Shown here: positions 9,419 through 17,264 of the stretch, in pieces
How the letters are laid out: each line of letters opens with the position of its first letter
Numbering within the stretch: the first letter of the stretch is position 1
Assembly (NCBI GenBank): GCA_008180335.1
Contig: VTEF01000005.1
Coordinates: 62,001-126,000 of the forward strand
Source of the DNA: Priestia megaterium
GTDB taxonomy: Bacteria > Bacillota > Bacilli > Bacillales > Bacillaceae_H
DNA length: 64,000 nt
Direction: 5' to 3'
Position numbers and translations under genes: made by a program
The notes under the pieces: model-generated
Told to the model about the DNA's origin: nothing
What the model saw: only the letters and a program-made list of their open reading frames with translations
Databases searched by the model: none

Positions 9419-9596
9419 CTTACTCTCCCACCTAGTCTATGCATTTAACGCAGCCTCTTCCTTTTCAACTATTCTATTGTAACGCTAAAATACTTGAATA
9501 TCTAGATTTTCCCATACCGAAATAATTACGAAAATCGACGTTTTTGCAGAATTCATGTTATGATACACATCAGACAAAAGTAAGGAGAAGAGTAAG

Positions 9597-9773
9597 ATGA
9601 TACAAGTACGTTTATTAGGAGAGCAGCAAGAAATTAAAAAAATGATAAAAAGCTTTGAAGAACATTATCATGTAGAACACCAATCAGATGCATACACACG
9701 GAGCAATAACCCTAAATATGCTAACAAGAAAGATACACGCATCTATCTTTCAATGAAATTAAAAACAGAATAG
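9597..9773 (+). CDS. Small conserved protein, YvzF-like (DUF3970)
   Basis: A 58-residue frame starts at ATG 9597 with AAGGAG 9 nt upstream and ends in TAG. The protein begins MIQVRLLGEQ and has a central SNNPKYANKKD segment and a basic end (MKLKTE). It looks like the small YvzF/DUF3970 family of bacilli, whose role is unknown. It is a monocistronic unit between a divergent transporter and the aroK promoter. The family assignment is from memory of the pattern only. Confidence 0.65.
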   Translation: MIQVRLLGEQQEIKKMIKSFEEHYHVEHQSDAYTRSNNPKYANKKDTRIYLSMKLKTE

Positions 9774-9787
9774 CTTAAAAAGGAGCT

Positions 9788-9816
9788 TTTACAAACAAAT
9801 TATTTTATATTATAAT
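9788..9816 (+). promoter_or_regulatory. SigA-type promoter of the shikimate kinase gene
   Basis: TTTACA (9788-9793) and TATAAT (9811-9816) are separated by exactly 17 bp, about 70 bp before the coding start. Confidence 0.7.
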
Positions 9817-9887
9817 TTCACTAATCAGAATATAGTGTACAAATTCCGATTTATTACATATTGTTAACAATGGAAAGAGGTCATATC

Positions 9888-10439
9888 ATGCCTGACAATA
9901 CATCGTCTCTTTGGAAAGAAAAAAGCATCGTATTCATCGGCTTCATGGGTGTAGGAAAAACGACAATTGGCGAATTAGTTGCCGAAAAGCTAAATCGAGA
10001 TTTTATCGATGCCGATCAGGAAATTGAGAAAGAACTGGGCATGAAAACAGCGGATATCTTTCAAACATATGGCGAAGCTTTTTTCAGAGCCAAAGAAAAA
10101 GAAGTCATTACTTATTTATCGCAGCAAAAAGAAGCCATTATTTCTGTCGGCGGAGGCGCTTTTTTACAAGAAGAAATTCGTCAGATCTGCCTGGATCACT
10201 GTATCGTTGTTTGTTTGGATTTATCTTGGAAATCATGGAAAGAACGAATGAATTTACTTATTGATACACGACCGGTATTACAAGGTCGAAGCCTATCTGA
10301 TATTAAAGACCTGTTTTACCAAAGACAAGCGATTTATTCAAATCACCACATCAATATCAATACGGACAGCTTGCCCGCTGAAGTAGTAGCTGAGCACGTG
10401 ATTACATCCATACACAATCTTCAATTTAACCAAAAATAA
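9888..10439 (+). CDS. aroK: Shikimate kinase
   Basis: A 183-residue P-loop kinase that phosphorylates shikimate at the 3-hydroxyl in the chorismate pathway. Walker A is GFMGVGKTT (residues 18-26); DAD (41-43) supplies the Mg/shikimate aspartates, Arg67 in FFRAKE and the GGG at 88-90 fit the shikimate site, and TRPVL corresponds to the adenine-contacting loop. ATG 9888 is chosen because AAAGAGGT lies 6 nt upstream; in-frame TTG 9861 and ATG 9870 lack this. It stands alone between a strong promoter and a terminator, not in an aro cluster. Confidence 0.88.
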   Translation: MPDNTSSLWKEKSIVFIGFMGVGKTTIGELVAEKLNRDFIDADQEIEKELGMKTADIFQTYGEAFFRAKEKEVITYLSQQKEAIISVGGGAFLQEEIRQICLDHCIVVCLDLSWKSWKERMNLLIDTRPVLQGRSLSDIKDLFYQRQAIYSNHHININTDSLPAEVVAEHVITSIHNLQFNQK

Positions 10440-10467
10440 AGCCATTATTTCCTCGACAATAATTCTT

Positions 10468-10506
10468 AAAAAAAGACATTACCTGATTCGGTAACGTCTT
10501 TTTTTA
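10468..10506. terminator. Bidirectional terminator between aroK and the purine permease
   Basis: AAGACATTACC and GGTAACGTCTT form a stem with one A-C mismatch, flanked by A-run and T-run on both sides, between two convergent genes. Confidence 0.82.
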
Positions 10507-10520
10507 TGGGCCATATCGAA

Positions 10521-11846
10521 TTAATGACCCATCATGTAAAAATTAATTAAAAAAGCAACTGTAATTATATACATCATCCAATGAATTTCACGCTGCCTGC
10601 CTGTTAATAATTTAATCGCTGTATAAGAGATGAAACCAAATGCTAAACCTTCTGCAATACTATAAGTTAACGGCATCATAATTATCGTTAAAAATGCAGG
10701 AACGACCTCGGTAAAGTCATCGAAATTCACATTGCGGATATCACTTAGCATTAACGAACCAATGATAATAAGCGCAGGTGCTGTTGCAACAGATGGAATG
10801 AACTGAATCAGCGGCGCAAAAAACAATGTAAAAATAAATAAAATAGCAACTGTGAGCGCTTTTAAGCCTGTTCGTCCCCCTTCTGCAATTCCTGTTGCAT
10901 TTTCAATATATGTGTTTAAAGCCGTACTACCAAAGATTGCACTAGCCATTGTACCAACAGAATCCGCCGCCAGAGCTCGGTTTAAATTAGGAATTTTCCC
11001 GTCTTTATCCGCTAAGTTTGCTTTTTTCGATAGCCCAATTAACGTAGCCAACGTATCAAATAATTCAACAATTGTAAATGAAAATACGACAGAAAAAATT
11101 CCATAAGCTAGGGCACCTTTTAAATCTAGCTGCATAAATGTTTCACGAATACTTGGTGGCTTTGCTGAAAAAATATCTCCTATCGATGTCGGAACTGCTT
11201 GTATCCCAACAATCATTGCTGCAATTGTCGTTACAAAAATGCTAATGATTAGTGCTCCCTTGATATTTCGGGCCATTAACACTGCTGTTAAAATTAAGCC
11301 AAAAATCGCAAGCAACGGACCAGGCTCCATCACATTTCCAAGCCCTACAAATGTGGACTCATCTGCTACAACAAGACCCGCATTCTTTAGCCCGATAAAT
11401 GCAACAAACAAGCCAATCCCAACTGCAATCGATGCCTTTAACACATTCGGGATTGCATCAACTATTTTACTTCGTACTCCTGTTACCGTTAACAAGAAAA
11501 ACAAAACCCCTGAGATAAATACAGCACCTAATGCTGTTTGCCATGATAGGCCTTGTCCTAAAACGACTGAATATGTAAAGAAGGCATTTAACCCCATACC
11601 TGGTCCAGTAACAATTGGGAAATTTACCCATATAGCCATAATTAAGGTACTAAACACAATTGCATAGATAGTGGCAGCTAATGCCGCTTCACGTGGAATA
11701 CCTGCATCCGATAAAATTAATGGGTTTACAATTACCATATAACTGACTGTCATAAATGTTGTAAGCCCTGCGAGTATTTCTTGTTTTGGCGTTGTCTTAC
11801 GCTCTGACAGTTTAAACAAGCGCTCTAATATTCTATTACGCTCCAA
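10521..11846 (-). CDS. NCS2-family purine permease (AzgA/PbuG type)
   Basis: A 441-residue permease with 12-14 hydrophobic segments. TGPGMGLNAFF (about residues 80-90) and FGSTALNTYIENATGI in the second half are hallmarks of the AzgA-like hypoxanthine/guanine/adenine permeases (PbuG/PbuO). The start is a TTG at 11846 with GGAGG 8 nt upstream. It lies downstream of, and on the same strand as, a nucleoside-type deaminase, consistent with purine salvage. Which purine is carried cannot be decided. A hairpin in the 5' leader may terminate the upstream gene or attenuate this one; I could not fit it to a purine riboswitch. Confidence 0.87.
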   Translation of the reverse strand: MERNRILERLFKLSERKTTPKQEILAGLTTFMTVSYMVIVNPLILSDAGIPREAALAATIYAIVFSTLIMAIWVNFPIVTGPGMGLNAFFTYSVVLGQGLSWQTALGAVFISGVLFFLLTVTGVRSKIVDAIPNVLKASIAVGIGLFVAFIGLKNAGLVVADESTFVGLGNVMEPGPLLAIFGLILTAVLMARNIKGALIISIFVTTIAAMIVGIQAVPTSIGDIFSAKPPSIRETFMQLDLKGALAYGIFSVVFSFTIVELFDTLATLIGLSKKANLADKDGKIPNLNRALAADSVGTMASAIFGSTALNTYIENATGIAEGGRTGLKALTVAILFIFTLFFAPLIQFIPSVATAPALIIIGSLMLSDIRNVNFDDFTEVVPAFLTIIMMPLTYSIAEGLAFGFISYTAIKLLTGRQREIHWMMYIITVAFLINFYMMGH

Positions 11847-11965
11847 AACTTGCGCCTCCCTGCTATAAATTAAAAAAGTGAGATCCTTTACTCCTTTAGA
11901 CTTTAGATGTTCTTATCGTCTATAAAGCTGTTTGTTGTCTGTATCCACAGATTTGGCTGAAAATA

Positions 11966-11996
11966 CAATAAGTGGGGGATGATGTCTCCCCCACTT
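11966..11996 (-). terminator. GC-rich hairpin upstream of the purine permease
   Basis: AAGTGGGGGA and TCCCCCACTT form a 10-bp stem followed on the minus strand by AUUGUAUUUU. It lies about 155 nt after the deaminase gene and 120 nt before the permease, with a TATAAT (minus strand, 12049-12054) in between, so it could be the deaminase terminator or a leader attenuator. Confidence 0.55.
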
Positions 11997-12150
11997 AATT
12001 AGCTGAACTAACTTACCTTTCACATCATGAAGTAAAATCTTTTGTCTTATTATAGTCTTAATTAAAATAGATGCATAGTTAGAAAACGCTCACATGATAA
12101 AACTCTTTATATTCAATTACTTTTTAATTTTCAAAACACAAAAGATAGAG

Positions 12151-13494
12151 TTAGAACGCAAGAAGTGGCATTCTTTTTAGAAGCCGATCAATCGAACGGT
12201 TCGCTTCCTTTAAAACAATTTGCTCATCAATCGTTTTTAATTGCCGGTTTTCCATCACTACCTCACCATCAATCATCGTCATTTCTACATCACCTCTTGT
12301 TGCAGAATATACAACGCGTGAAATAGGATCAACTCCGTATGATGGAAATGTATGAAGCTGATAAAGGTTCAACATCGCAAGATCTGCTTTCTTCCCTACT
12401 TCTAAGCTACCAATTTCGTGTTCAAGCCCTACAGCCTTTGCTCCACCAATTGTAGCCATCTCTAATACATGTTTTGCATTCATGGCTGTCGGTCCATATG
12501 AAGGTTTATGAATTGTTGCAGCTAAACGCATTTCATTAAACATATCTAAGTTATTATTACACGGTGCGCCATCTGCTCCTAAACTTAAAAAGACTCCTTG
12601 TTCAAGCAAGTTCGGAATATCTGCAATTCCAGATGCTAACTTTAAATTAGAACCCGGACAATGACTCACCTTGATTCCTCGTTCTTTAATAATGTTCTTT
12701 TCTTGTTCATTTAACCAAACGCAGTGAGCAAGAATTAGCCGTTCATTAGCTAAACCCAGATGATCTAAATACATGATATTACGCATCCCTGTTTCTTCTT
12801 CAACAAGTCGGATTTCCTCTTGATTTTCTGACGCATGTGTATGTACATGAACTTGATATGAAGCTGATAGACGGCTCACTTCTTTTAATAAATCTTCTGT
12901 ACAAGATAATACAAATCGAGGAGAGAATGCATAACGGATCCGTTCATTATGAGAATTATGCCATTTCTCAAGTAAATCGACACTTTCTTTAATGGAATGT
13001 GATGTTGTTTCCTGCAGCGCCTTTGGCATATCGTCGCCTTTCTTATCCATCATTACTTTGCCTGTCAACGCACGAATGCCGCTTGTTGAGATGGCTTGAA
13101 AAGCTGATTCAGTATGATGAACAGTTTCCATATCGACAATGGTTGTCGTTCCGCTTTGAATTAATTCTCCAATCCCTAGTAATGCTGAATAGTAAAGCGA
13201 TTCTTCATCATGAGCAGCTTCTAACGGCCAAATTTTCTTTTTTAACCATTCTAATAACTCTAAATCATCCGCTTGGCCTCTAAATAACGTTTGACAGAGG
13301 TGAATATGTGTATGCACGAATCCAGGTACAATGGTGTGATTTTTCGCATCAATTACTTTATCTATCTTTTTTGGGGTTAAGTTCTTTCCGATTTCAGCAA
13401 TCCGATTACCTACTATATACAAATCACCATAAATGATGTCGTTCTGTTTGTTCATGGTAATAATCTCAGCATCTTTAATTAAAATATGTTTCAA
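12151..13494 (-). CDS. Amidohydrolase, 5'-deoxyadenosine / S-adenosylhomocysteine deaminase-like
   Basis: A 447-residue metal-dependent amidohydrolase of the ATZ/TRZ-MtaD group. The metal ligands are recognisable: HIH (about residues 63-65), the His of HVHTHASE, the His of LAHCVW and the Asp of SLGADGAP. Family members deaminate 5'-deoxyadenosine, S-adenosylhomocysteine or methylthioadenosine; the exact substrate is not fixed. The start is TTG 13494, preceded by AAGGGGGA at 8 nt; the longer open frame upstream has no ribosome-binding site and a non-family basic leader. It sits upstream of a purine permease, consistent with purine salvage. Confidence 0.82.
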   Translation of the reverse strand: MKHILIKDAEIITMNKQNDIIYGDLYIVGNRIAEIGKNLTPKKIDKVIDAKNHTIVPGFVHTHIHLCQTLFRGQADDLELLEWLKKKIWPLEAAHDEESLYYSALLGIGELIQSGTTTIVDMETVHHTESAFQAISTSGIRALTGKVMMDKKGDDMPKALQETTSHSIKESVDLLEKWHNSHNERIRYAFSPRFVLSCTEDLLKEVSRLSASYQVHVHTHASENQEEIRLVEEETGMRNIMYLDHLGLANERLILAHCVWLNEQEKNIIKERGIKVSHCPGSNLKLASGIADIPNLLEQGVFLSLGADGAPCNNNLDMFNEMRLAATIHKPSYGPTAMNAKHVLEMATIGGAKAVGLEHEIGSLEVGKKADLAMLNLYQLHTFPSYGVDPISRVVYSATRGDVEMTMIDGEVVMENRQLKTIDEQIVLKEANRSIDRLLKRMPLLAF

Positions 13495-14219
13495 ATTAAC
13501 GTCCCCCTTTTGCCCATTTATTATCTTTCTAGCTCGTTTCTTTTTCTGCTTTACATCAGCTGTTAATCGCTGATACAATGATCACTTCGCTTACATAGAA
13601 AGCTAATCAATCATTCTTTCTCTTTTTGATTGAGTAAAACCTGCGGTTAGATAAAAAAAATTCCTAGCTGATTATACAGCTAGGATGGTGGATTCATGAC
13701 AAAATCCCAAGTCCCTTTTTCAAGAGGTTATACGAAATCGCAGGAGAATAATGTGATCTTGAATACATCATATTCCCTTTTCATGCTTCATGCCAGTAAA
13801 TTGTAAGGAAAGCTAACACACTTTTTTATAATTTGAATCACCTTACTTTTTCACCCCTGTTAATACGCTTTTAGATAAAGTAAAACTGCAATTTTTGTAG
13901 TTTTCTTCACTTCATGCTAATCGTTTTAATTGAAGAACACCAGCCGTGGCTTTACCACAAAGCGTAACGATGTTCTTTACGAACTGTTCTCTTTTACTAA
14001 CTCCCTCATCCTCTTGATTTAAGATCTTACATTAAAATTAAGATAAAAAACATTTCACTTATAATTGATACCCTTTCAAAAATAGGTAATGAACTGACAT
14101 ATATTTTCTAGAATGGTGTCGATTAATTTCGAAAATATGGTAAAGTAGTAGTGATTAAGAGTCACAAAAAGTAGAAATCATGATCATAAATGAAAATATT
14201 GCGAAAGGATTTTATGTAA
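13495..14219. other. Long intergenic region with a possible short minus-strand transcript
   Basis: Besides the upstream regions of its two flanking genes, this region holds a strong minus-strand terminator at 13652-13685 with no recognised gene before it. Just upstream, a 25-codon frame (13694-13771, minus) with AAAAGGGA before two ATG codons would encode a short peptide ending KKGLGILS. Further upstream, a sequence resembling a SigB promoter (GTTCAT, 15 bp, GGGTAT; minus strand, 14068-14094) is visible. Together they could define an approximately 400-nt RNA, but each part alone is weak. Confidence 0.35.
13652..13685 (-). terminator. Intrinsic terminator without an assigned gene
   Basis: TCCTAGCTG and CAGCTAGGA form a perfect 9-bp stem with a 6-nt loop, followed on the minus strand by a run of eight U. 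The only minus-strand candidate upstream is the short frame at 13694-13771. Confidence 0.75.
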
Positions 14220-14897
14220 ATGTTGAAAAGTAGAATAACTATTTTTTTAATCGTTTCTAGTATTCTAGTATTATGGATTCCTGCCTCTGTTTTTGCCGCA
14301 GAAGCAAATGAACCTGCCGGCGTGTATACTGCAAAATCCTACCTTAACTATCTACATGAGCAAGGTGAAGAAAAAGCAGCACAAGAATTTGAAAAATTTC
14401 CTGTTCATAAACAGCAAGAAATTATTTATTTTCTAAATCATCCTGATGAGATGATGGAAGCAGCCGAGGTAGAAGAGACATTTAATCCAAATCCAGTCAC
14501 TTATGAAGAATCAGCAGACCATACAGAAGCTGGATCTTCATATGCAGTAAGATCATATTCAACTGCAGCATCCTCTAAGGTTCGAAAAGGTACTTATACA
14601 GCTGAATATAAAGTAGCTGGATTTACAACAACAAAAGTCCAAACAGCTGTCATTTACCGAACTAGCGGATCACGTGTCACATCTGTCAAAGGCGTTTCTG
14701 GAAAAGTAATAAAAAATGTAAATCCTCTTGTATCCATTTCAAGAAAACAATCGAGAACATGGATCTCATCAAACCGAGCATACGGTCAAATAGACTGGGA
14801 ATGGAAAGTAGGTCCTAAAAAGGTGGGTACAAAACGTCAAACCGTCTATGGGACTGCAAGCGGTGCATCTGGTGGGTCATCTATAACATTAAACTAG
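14220..14897 (+). CDS. Secreted protein of unknown function
   Basis: A 225-residue protein with a clear signal peptide (basic MLKSR, hydrophobic stretch, likely cleavage after VFA at about residue 26). The mature part has an acidic helical half (about residues 30-95), then a Ser/Thr/Lys-rich half that looks like beta structure (VRKGTYTAEYKVAG, QTAVIYRTSGSR, WEWKVGPKK) and ends in Gly/Ser. I do not recognise the family. AAAGGA precedes the ATG by about 10 nt. A 30-residue membrane peptide follows after 16 nt and shares its terminator, so the two form one unit, probably exported together. Confidence 0.75.
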   Translation: MLKSRITIFLIVSSILVLWIPASVFAAEANEPAGVYTAKSYLNYLHEQGEEKAAQEFEKFPVHKQQEIIYFLNHPDEMMEAAEVEETFNPNPVTYEESADHTEAGSSYAVRSYSTAASSKVRKGTYTAEYKVAGFTTTKVQTAVIYRTSGSRVTSVKGVSGKVIKNVNPLVSISRKQSRTWISSNRAYGQIDWEWKVGPKKVGTKRQTVYGTASGASGGSSITLN

Positions 14898-14913
14898 CAG
14901 AGGTGTATTGTGA

Positions 14914-15006
14914 TTGAAAAAAACAGCTGTTTGGCTAATTAGTATCACCGTCATCCTACTATTGTTACTTATTATTGCAGGTTACGTATCATTTTATAGT
15001 GTATAA
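14914..15006 (+). CDS. 30-residue single-span membrane peptide
   Basis: The frame starts at TTG 14914 with AGAGGTG exactly 8 nt upstream and ends in TAA at 15006. The product has a basic start (MKKTAVW), one hydrophobic span rich in Leu/Ile (about residues 7-23) and a short YVSFYSV tail, so it should insert in the membrane with the N-terminus inside. It lies between the secreted protein and an intrinsic terminator. It could be a small membrane protein acting with its neighbour; no function is known to me. Confidence 0.6.
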   Translation: MKKTAVWLISITVILLLLLIIAGYVSFYSV

Positions 15007-15041
15007 AAAGGTGTATCGCTCATGCGACACACCTTTTTTTA
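15006..15041. terminator. Terminator shared by the secreted-protein unit and tgl
   Basis: AAAGGTGTATCGC pairs with GCGACACACCTTT (one mismatch, TCAT loop) and is followed by seven T on the plus strand. Its T-run overlaps the tgl stop codon, and the A-run on the other side gives U on the minus strand. Confidence 0.82.
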
Positions 15042-15869
15042 TGCCAAATAAGTTTTAGAGCCTATTTGGCATATAGCCAGATTAAGAGATTGTTGGAATT
15101 GCTGGTTGGATATAAAGCTTTCACGAACTTTCACATAAAATTGACTTAAATAATGAAAATCGACGCGTGTAATATATTCCGTTAAGAATGCTGATTGTTC
15201 CGCGTTTTCTTTCCTTTTCGTATTTAACGCATCAATTATTCCCTTGGCGCTTCGAATACCAATGCCATGACCATAATATAAATCTTCTTCTACAATAATT
15301 GCATTTTCCCCTTGCCACTGGGGTGTGTCTGGATTATGATCTGGATTTTTAAAGTACACACAGTCTCCAGGGAGAAAATCACTTCCTTTATAGGTAAATA
15401 GATTTAAATCTTCATCATATTTTCCGTTATAGAGTAAAAGATTAGTAAAAAGCCGGTTAAAGTATGTTTCCCCAATGCATTCTAATACACCTTTATAAAA
15501 AACGATGATGATTGCTGTGGCACATTCAAAAGCATATTGATGCCCGTTATGGAAGATGTCCTCAAGCGCACTAGCTGGCAGTACATTTTCTTTAAGCTGA
15601 AAACCTCCTTTTTCAGTTCGATTCCAGTATTGTTCATTGCATTTAGACGTTTTAAATGTTGCAAAACGAGCTTTGCTTTGCCATAACAAATAAGAAGCTT
15701 GAATAATTTGCGTCCTCAATTCAAGTTCAAATTCGAGCTGCTGCATCGTCTGATAGCTATAAACCTCACTATACTTATTCATTAGTTTAAGAATTCTTGA
15801 TTTTTCAGTTGATAAAAGTTCTTGATTTATTTGACCAAGCTGAACCAACTGCTGATTAATTACAATCAT
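15039..15869 (-). CDS. tgl: Protein-glutamine gamma-glutamyltransferase (spore coat transglutaminase)
   Basis: A 276-residue homologue of the Bacillus Tgl enzyme, which cross-links spore coat proteins such as GerQ through glutamyl-lysyl bonds. The active-site segment YAFECATA places the catalytic cysteine at Cys116, the same number as in Bacillus subtilis; the WQGEN Glu (about 189) and the GHG His (about 202) fit the rest of the Cys-Glu-His set. It is about 30 residues longer than the B. subtilis protein (245), the extra lying at the C-terminus. AAGGTGGGGAG precedes the ATG. Its presence marks the organism as an endospore former; expression is expected in the late mother cell. Confidence 0.92.
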   Translation of the reverse strand: MIVINQQLVQLGQINQELLSTEKSRILKLMNKYSEVYSYQTMQQLEFELELRTQIIQASYLLWQSKARFATFKTSKCNEQYWNRTEKGGFQLKENVLPASALEDIFHNGHQYAFECATAIIIVFYKGVLECIGETYFNRLFTNLLLYNGKYDEDLNLFTYKGSDFLPGDCVYFKNPDHNPDTPQWQGENAIIVEEDLYYGHGIGIRSAKGIIDALNTKRKENAEQSAFLTEYITRVDFHYLSQFYVKVRESFISNQQFQQSLNLAICQIGSKTYLA

Positions 15870-16011
15870 CGACTCCCCACCTTCTTTTTAGAAAGTAGTA
15901 CTTTCTTTAAAATTTCTTATTTTAAATACTGAAACTTTTACCATACTTTTTTCGTATATATAAGTATATGATGTAACAATCGAGATAGACGACAAAAGGA
16001 GATGAGTGGGA

Positions 16012-16554
16012 ATGAAAAAATGGATGTTCTGTTTTACAATGCTGTTATCGGCTCTATTAATTACTGCTTGCAGCAGTCAAGTTGCTGAAGAAAAAGAGGC
16101 ATCAGCTAAAGAGGTAGCAATCAATGAAGAAACAGAACAAACAGATCGCATTTCTACTATTTTGAAAAAAGAGACGTTAATTAATCAATATAAAGAGTTT
16201 TCCTCATCTAAGGATGAACAACTGCTAAAACAGGCAACACCGTATGATATCTTTTTACTGTATTGGGCAGCTGTTGAAACCGATGATTACGAAACGATGT
16301 ATGCCTTGTATGCAAAAGGTGTAGAAAGCGGCACCCCTTCTTACGCGGAGTTTAAAAAAGAGTATAAACAGTATAAAGCAAATACTATTACGCTATTAGG
16401 GGATTTAAAAGAGCATGGCATGCATTCATTTGAAGAAATTAAAAATGATCAGGAAAACTGGGCCTATATTTCAATTGACGAAGAAATCGGAATTGGGTTT
16501 GGTTTAACCAAACAAGATGGGGTATGGAAAGTGAACTGGATGCCTGTCGGATAA
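16012..16554 (+). CDS. Lipoprotein of unknown function
   Basis: A 180-residue protein with a lipoprotein signal: KK, a hydrophobic run, and lipobox ITAC with Cys20 as the lipidation site. An acidic linker (about 25-45) leads to a compact domain (about 60-180) with a PYDIFLLYWAAVETDDYETMY segment and a closing GVWKVNWMPVG strand, which looks NTF2-like/DUF4878-like. ATG 16012 gives a standard lipoprotein N-terminus with AAAGGAG upstream; GTG 16006 is an alternative. Its 3' end faces two tandem SAM riboswitches transcribed from the opposite strand, so their read-through RNA would be antisense to this gene. Confidence 0.72.
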   Translation: MKKWMFCFTMLLSALLITACSSQVAEEKEASAKEVAINEETEQTDRISTILKKETLINQYKEFSSSKDEQLLKQATPYDIFLLYWAAVETDDYETMYALYAKGVESGTPSYAEFKKEYKQYKANTITLLGDLKEHGMHSFEEIKNDQENWAYISIDEEIGIGFGLTKQDGVWKVNWMPVG

Positions 16555-16619
16555 AGTGATACTGACAACTGTTTCATTTTATTAACTGATTCCAATGAGC
16601 AAATTAGCTATACTTCTAA

Positions 16620-16655
16620 GCAAATAAAAACCTCTTCGCAAATAAAAACCTCTTC
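16620..16655. repeat. 18-bp tandem duplication beside the riboswitch terminator
   Basis: The 18-bp unit ending in AAAAACCTCTTC occurs twice head to tail (16620-16637, 16638-16655). The right copy is one arm of the terminator at 16644-16677, so the duplication copied half of a terminator. Confidence 0.75.
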
Positions 16656-16677
16656 TTTTAGAAAGAAGAGGTTTTTC
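16644..16677. terminator. Bidirectional terminator: SAM riboswitch 2 platform and lipoprotein gene
   Basis: AAAAACCTCTTC and GAAGAGGTTTTT form a strong stem flanked by A-run and T-run. On the minus strand it follows the second SAM aptamer, and its CUUCUU segment is complementary to AAGAAG at the 3' side of aptamer helix P1, as expected of an S-box terminator/antiterminator switch. On the plus strand it ends the lipoprotein transcript. Confidence 0.85.
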
Positions 16678-16706
16678 TATACAAAAAATCATCTCGTAAA
16701 ACCAGC

Positions 16707-16810
16707 TTCTTATCTGCCAAGCGCAATCGTTTGCTAGAATTAGCACAGTACTTTCAAAGTCTAGTGCTGAGGCATCACAGGGCCAGTCCCTCCGCCTCTC
16801 TGGATAAGAA
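16707..16810 (-). promoter_or_regulatory. SAM-I (S-box) riboswitch, second of a tandem pair
   Basis: Read on the minus strand, helix P1 is UUCUUAUC pairing with GAUAAGAA. The S-box core AGAGAGGCGGAGGGACUGGCCC is followed by the AUGCCUCAGCA segment and GUGCUAAUUC, all characteristic of the SAM-I aptamer. A terminator able to exchange with P1 follows at 16644-16677. No sense open reading frame follows: the next gene on the path is the oppositely oriented lipoprotein gene. Confidence 0.9.
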
Positions 16811-16842
16811 TAACTAGTATAAAGTTTATTAGATAAAATTAA

Positions 16843-16883
16843 AACCCCCACTTACAGTTTCTTGATGACTGCAAGAAGAGGTT
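16843..16883 (-). terminator. Terminator of SAM riboswitch 1
   Basis: On the minus strand a 16-bp stem with one mismatch and several G-U pairs (AACCUCUUCUUGCAGU with ACUGUAAGUGGGGGUU, 9-10 nt loop) is followed by UUAAUUUUAU. CUCUUCUU in its 5' arm is complementary to AAGAAGAG at the end of the first aptamer. Confidence 0.78.
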
Positions 16884-16910
16884 GGGATCACAAAACGAAT
16901 TAAACCAGCA

Positions 16911-17014
16911 CTCTTCTTATCTATCAAGCATCTGCTTGTTGGAGTTAGCACGGTACTAAAAGTCCGCTGCTGAGGTCTCATAGGGCCAAATCCCTCCACC
17001 TCTCTGAATAAGAA
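16911..17014 (-). promoter_or_regulatory. SAM-I (S-box) riboswitch, first of a tandem pair
   Basis: On the minus strand the aptamer reads CUUCUUAUUCAGAGAGGUGG, then GGAGGGAUUUGGCCCUAUGA, CCUCAGCA, GUGCUAACUCC and closes with GAUAAGAAG. This is a complete S-box core with its own terminator at 16843-16883 and a consensus promoter just upstream. It differs from the second copy at many positions, so the pair is not a recent duplication. Confidence 0.9.
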
Positions 17015-17046
17015 GTTTGTCGAATATTGTTGTTAAGTTACGTATT

Positions 17047-17075
17047 ATGTTACACGCTGAACAAGGTATTGTCAA
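17047..17075 (-). promoter_or_regulatory. SigA promoter driving the tandem SAM riboswitches
   Basis: On the minus strand a perfect -35 TTGACA (17070-17075) is separated by 17 bp from TAACAT (17047-17052), about 30 bp before the first aptamer. Confidence 0.8.
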
Positions 17076-17264
17076 CAACTTTCAGAAAAGATTTTTCTTT
17101 CTAACAATATGATACCGCTCTCATTACTATTCCAAGAAAGAGGATGATTATCCTCTTTCTTTTCTCCTATTTTTAATGCGTTAGTTTATAAAGTGAAATT
17201 TCAGTCAGCCAAAGGCTTACTATCCACTAAGAATAGAGTTCAAATACGTTCTAACACCCTTCTT

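Noticed and set aside
11847-12150. A possible purine riboswitch before the NCS2 permease
   Set aside because: I looked for the conserved three-way junction and loop sequences on the minus strand and did not find them; only a GC-rich hairpin and a TATAAT are present.
13900-14030. A minus-strand open stretch of about 35 codons ending KATAGVLQLKRLA
   Set aside because: It contains no ATG, GTG or TTG start in frame, so it cannot be supported as a gene.
16582-16851. A minus-strand open frame of 89 codons
   Set aside because: It lies across the second SAM aptamer and its terminator, has no ribosome-binding site, and its sequence is explained by the RNA.
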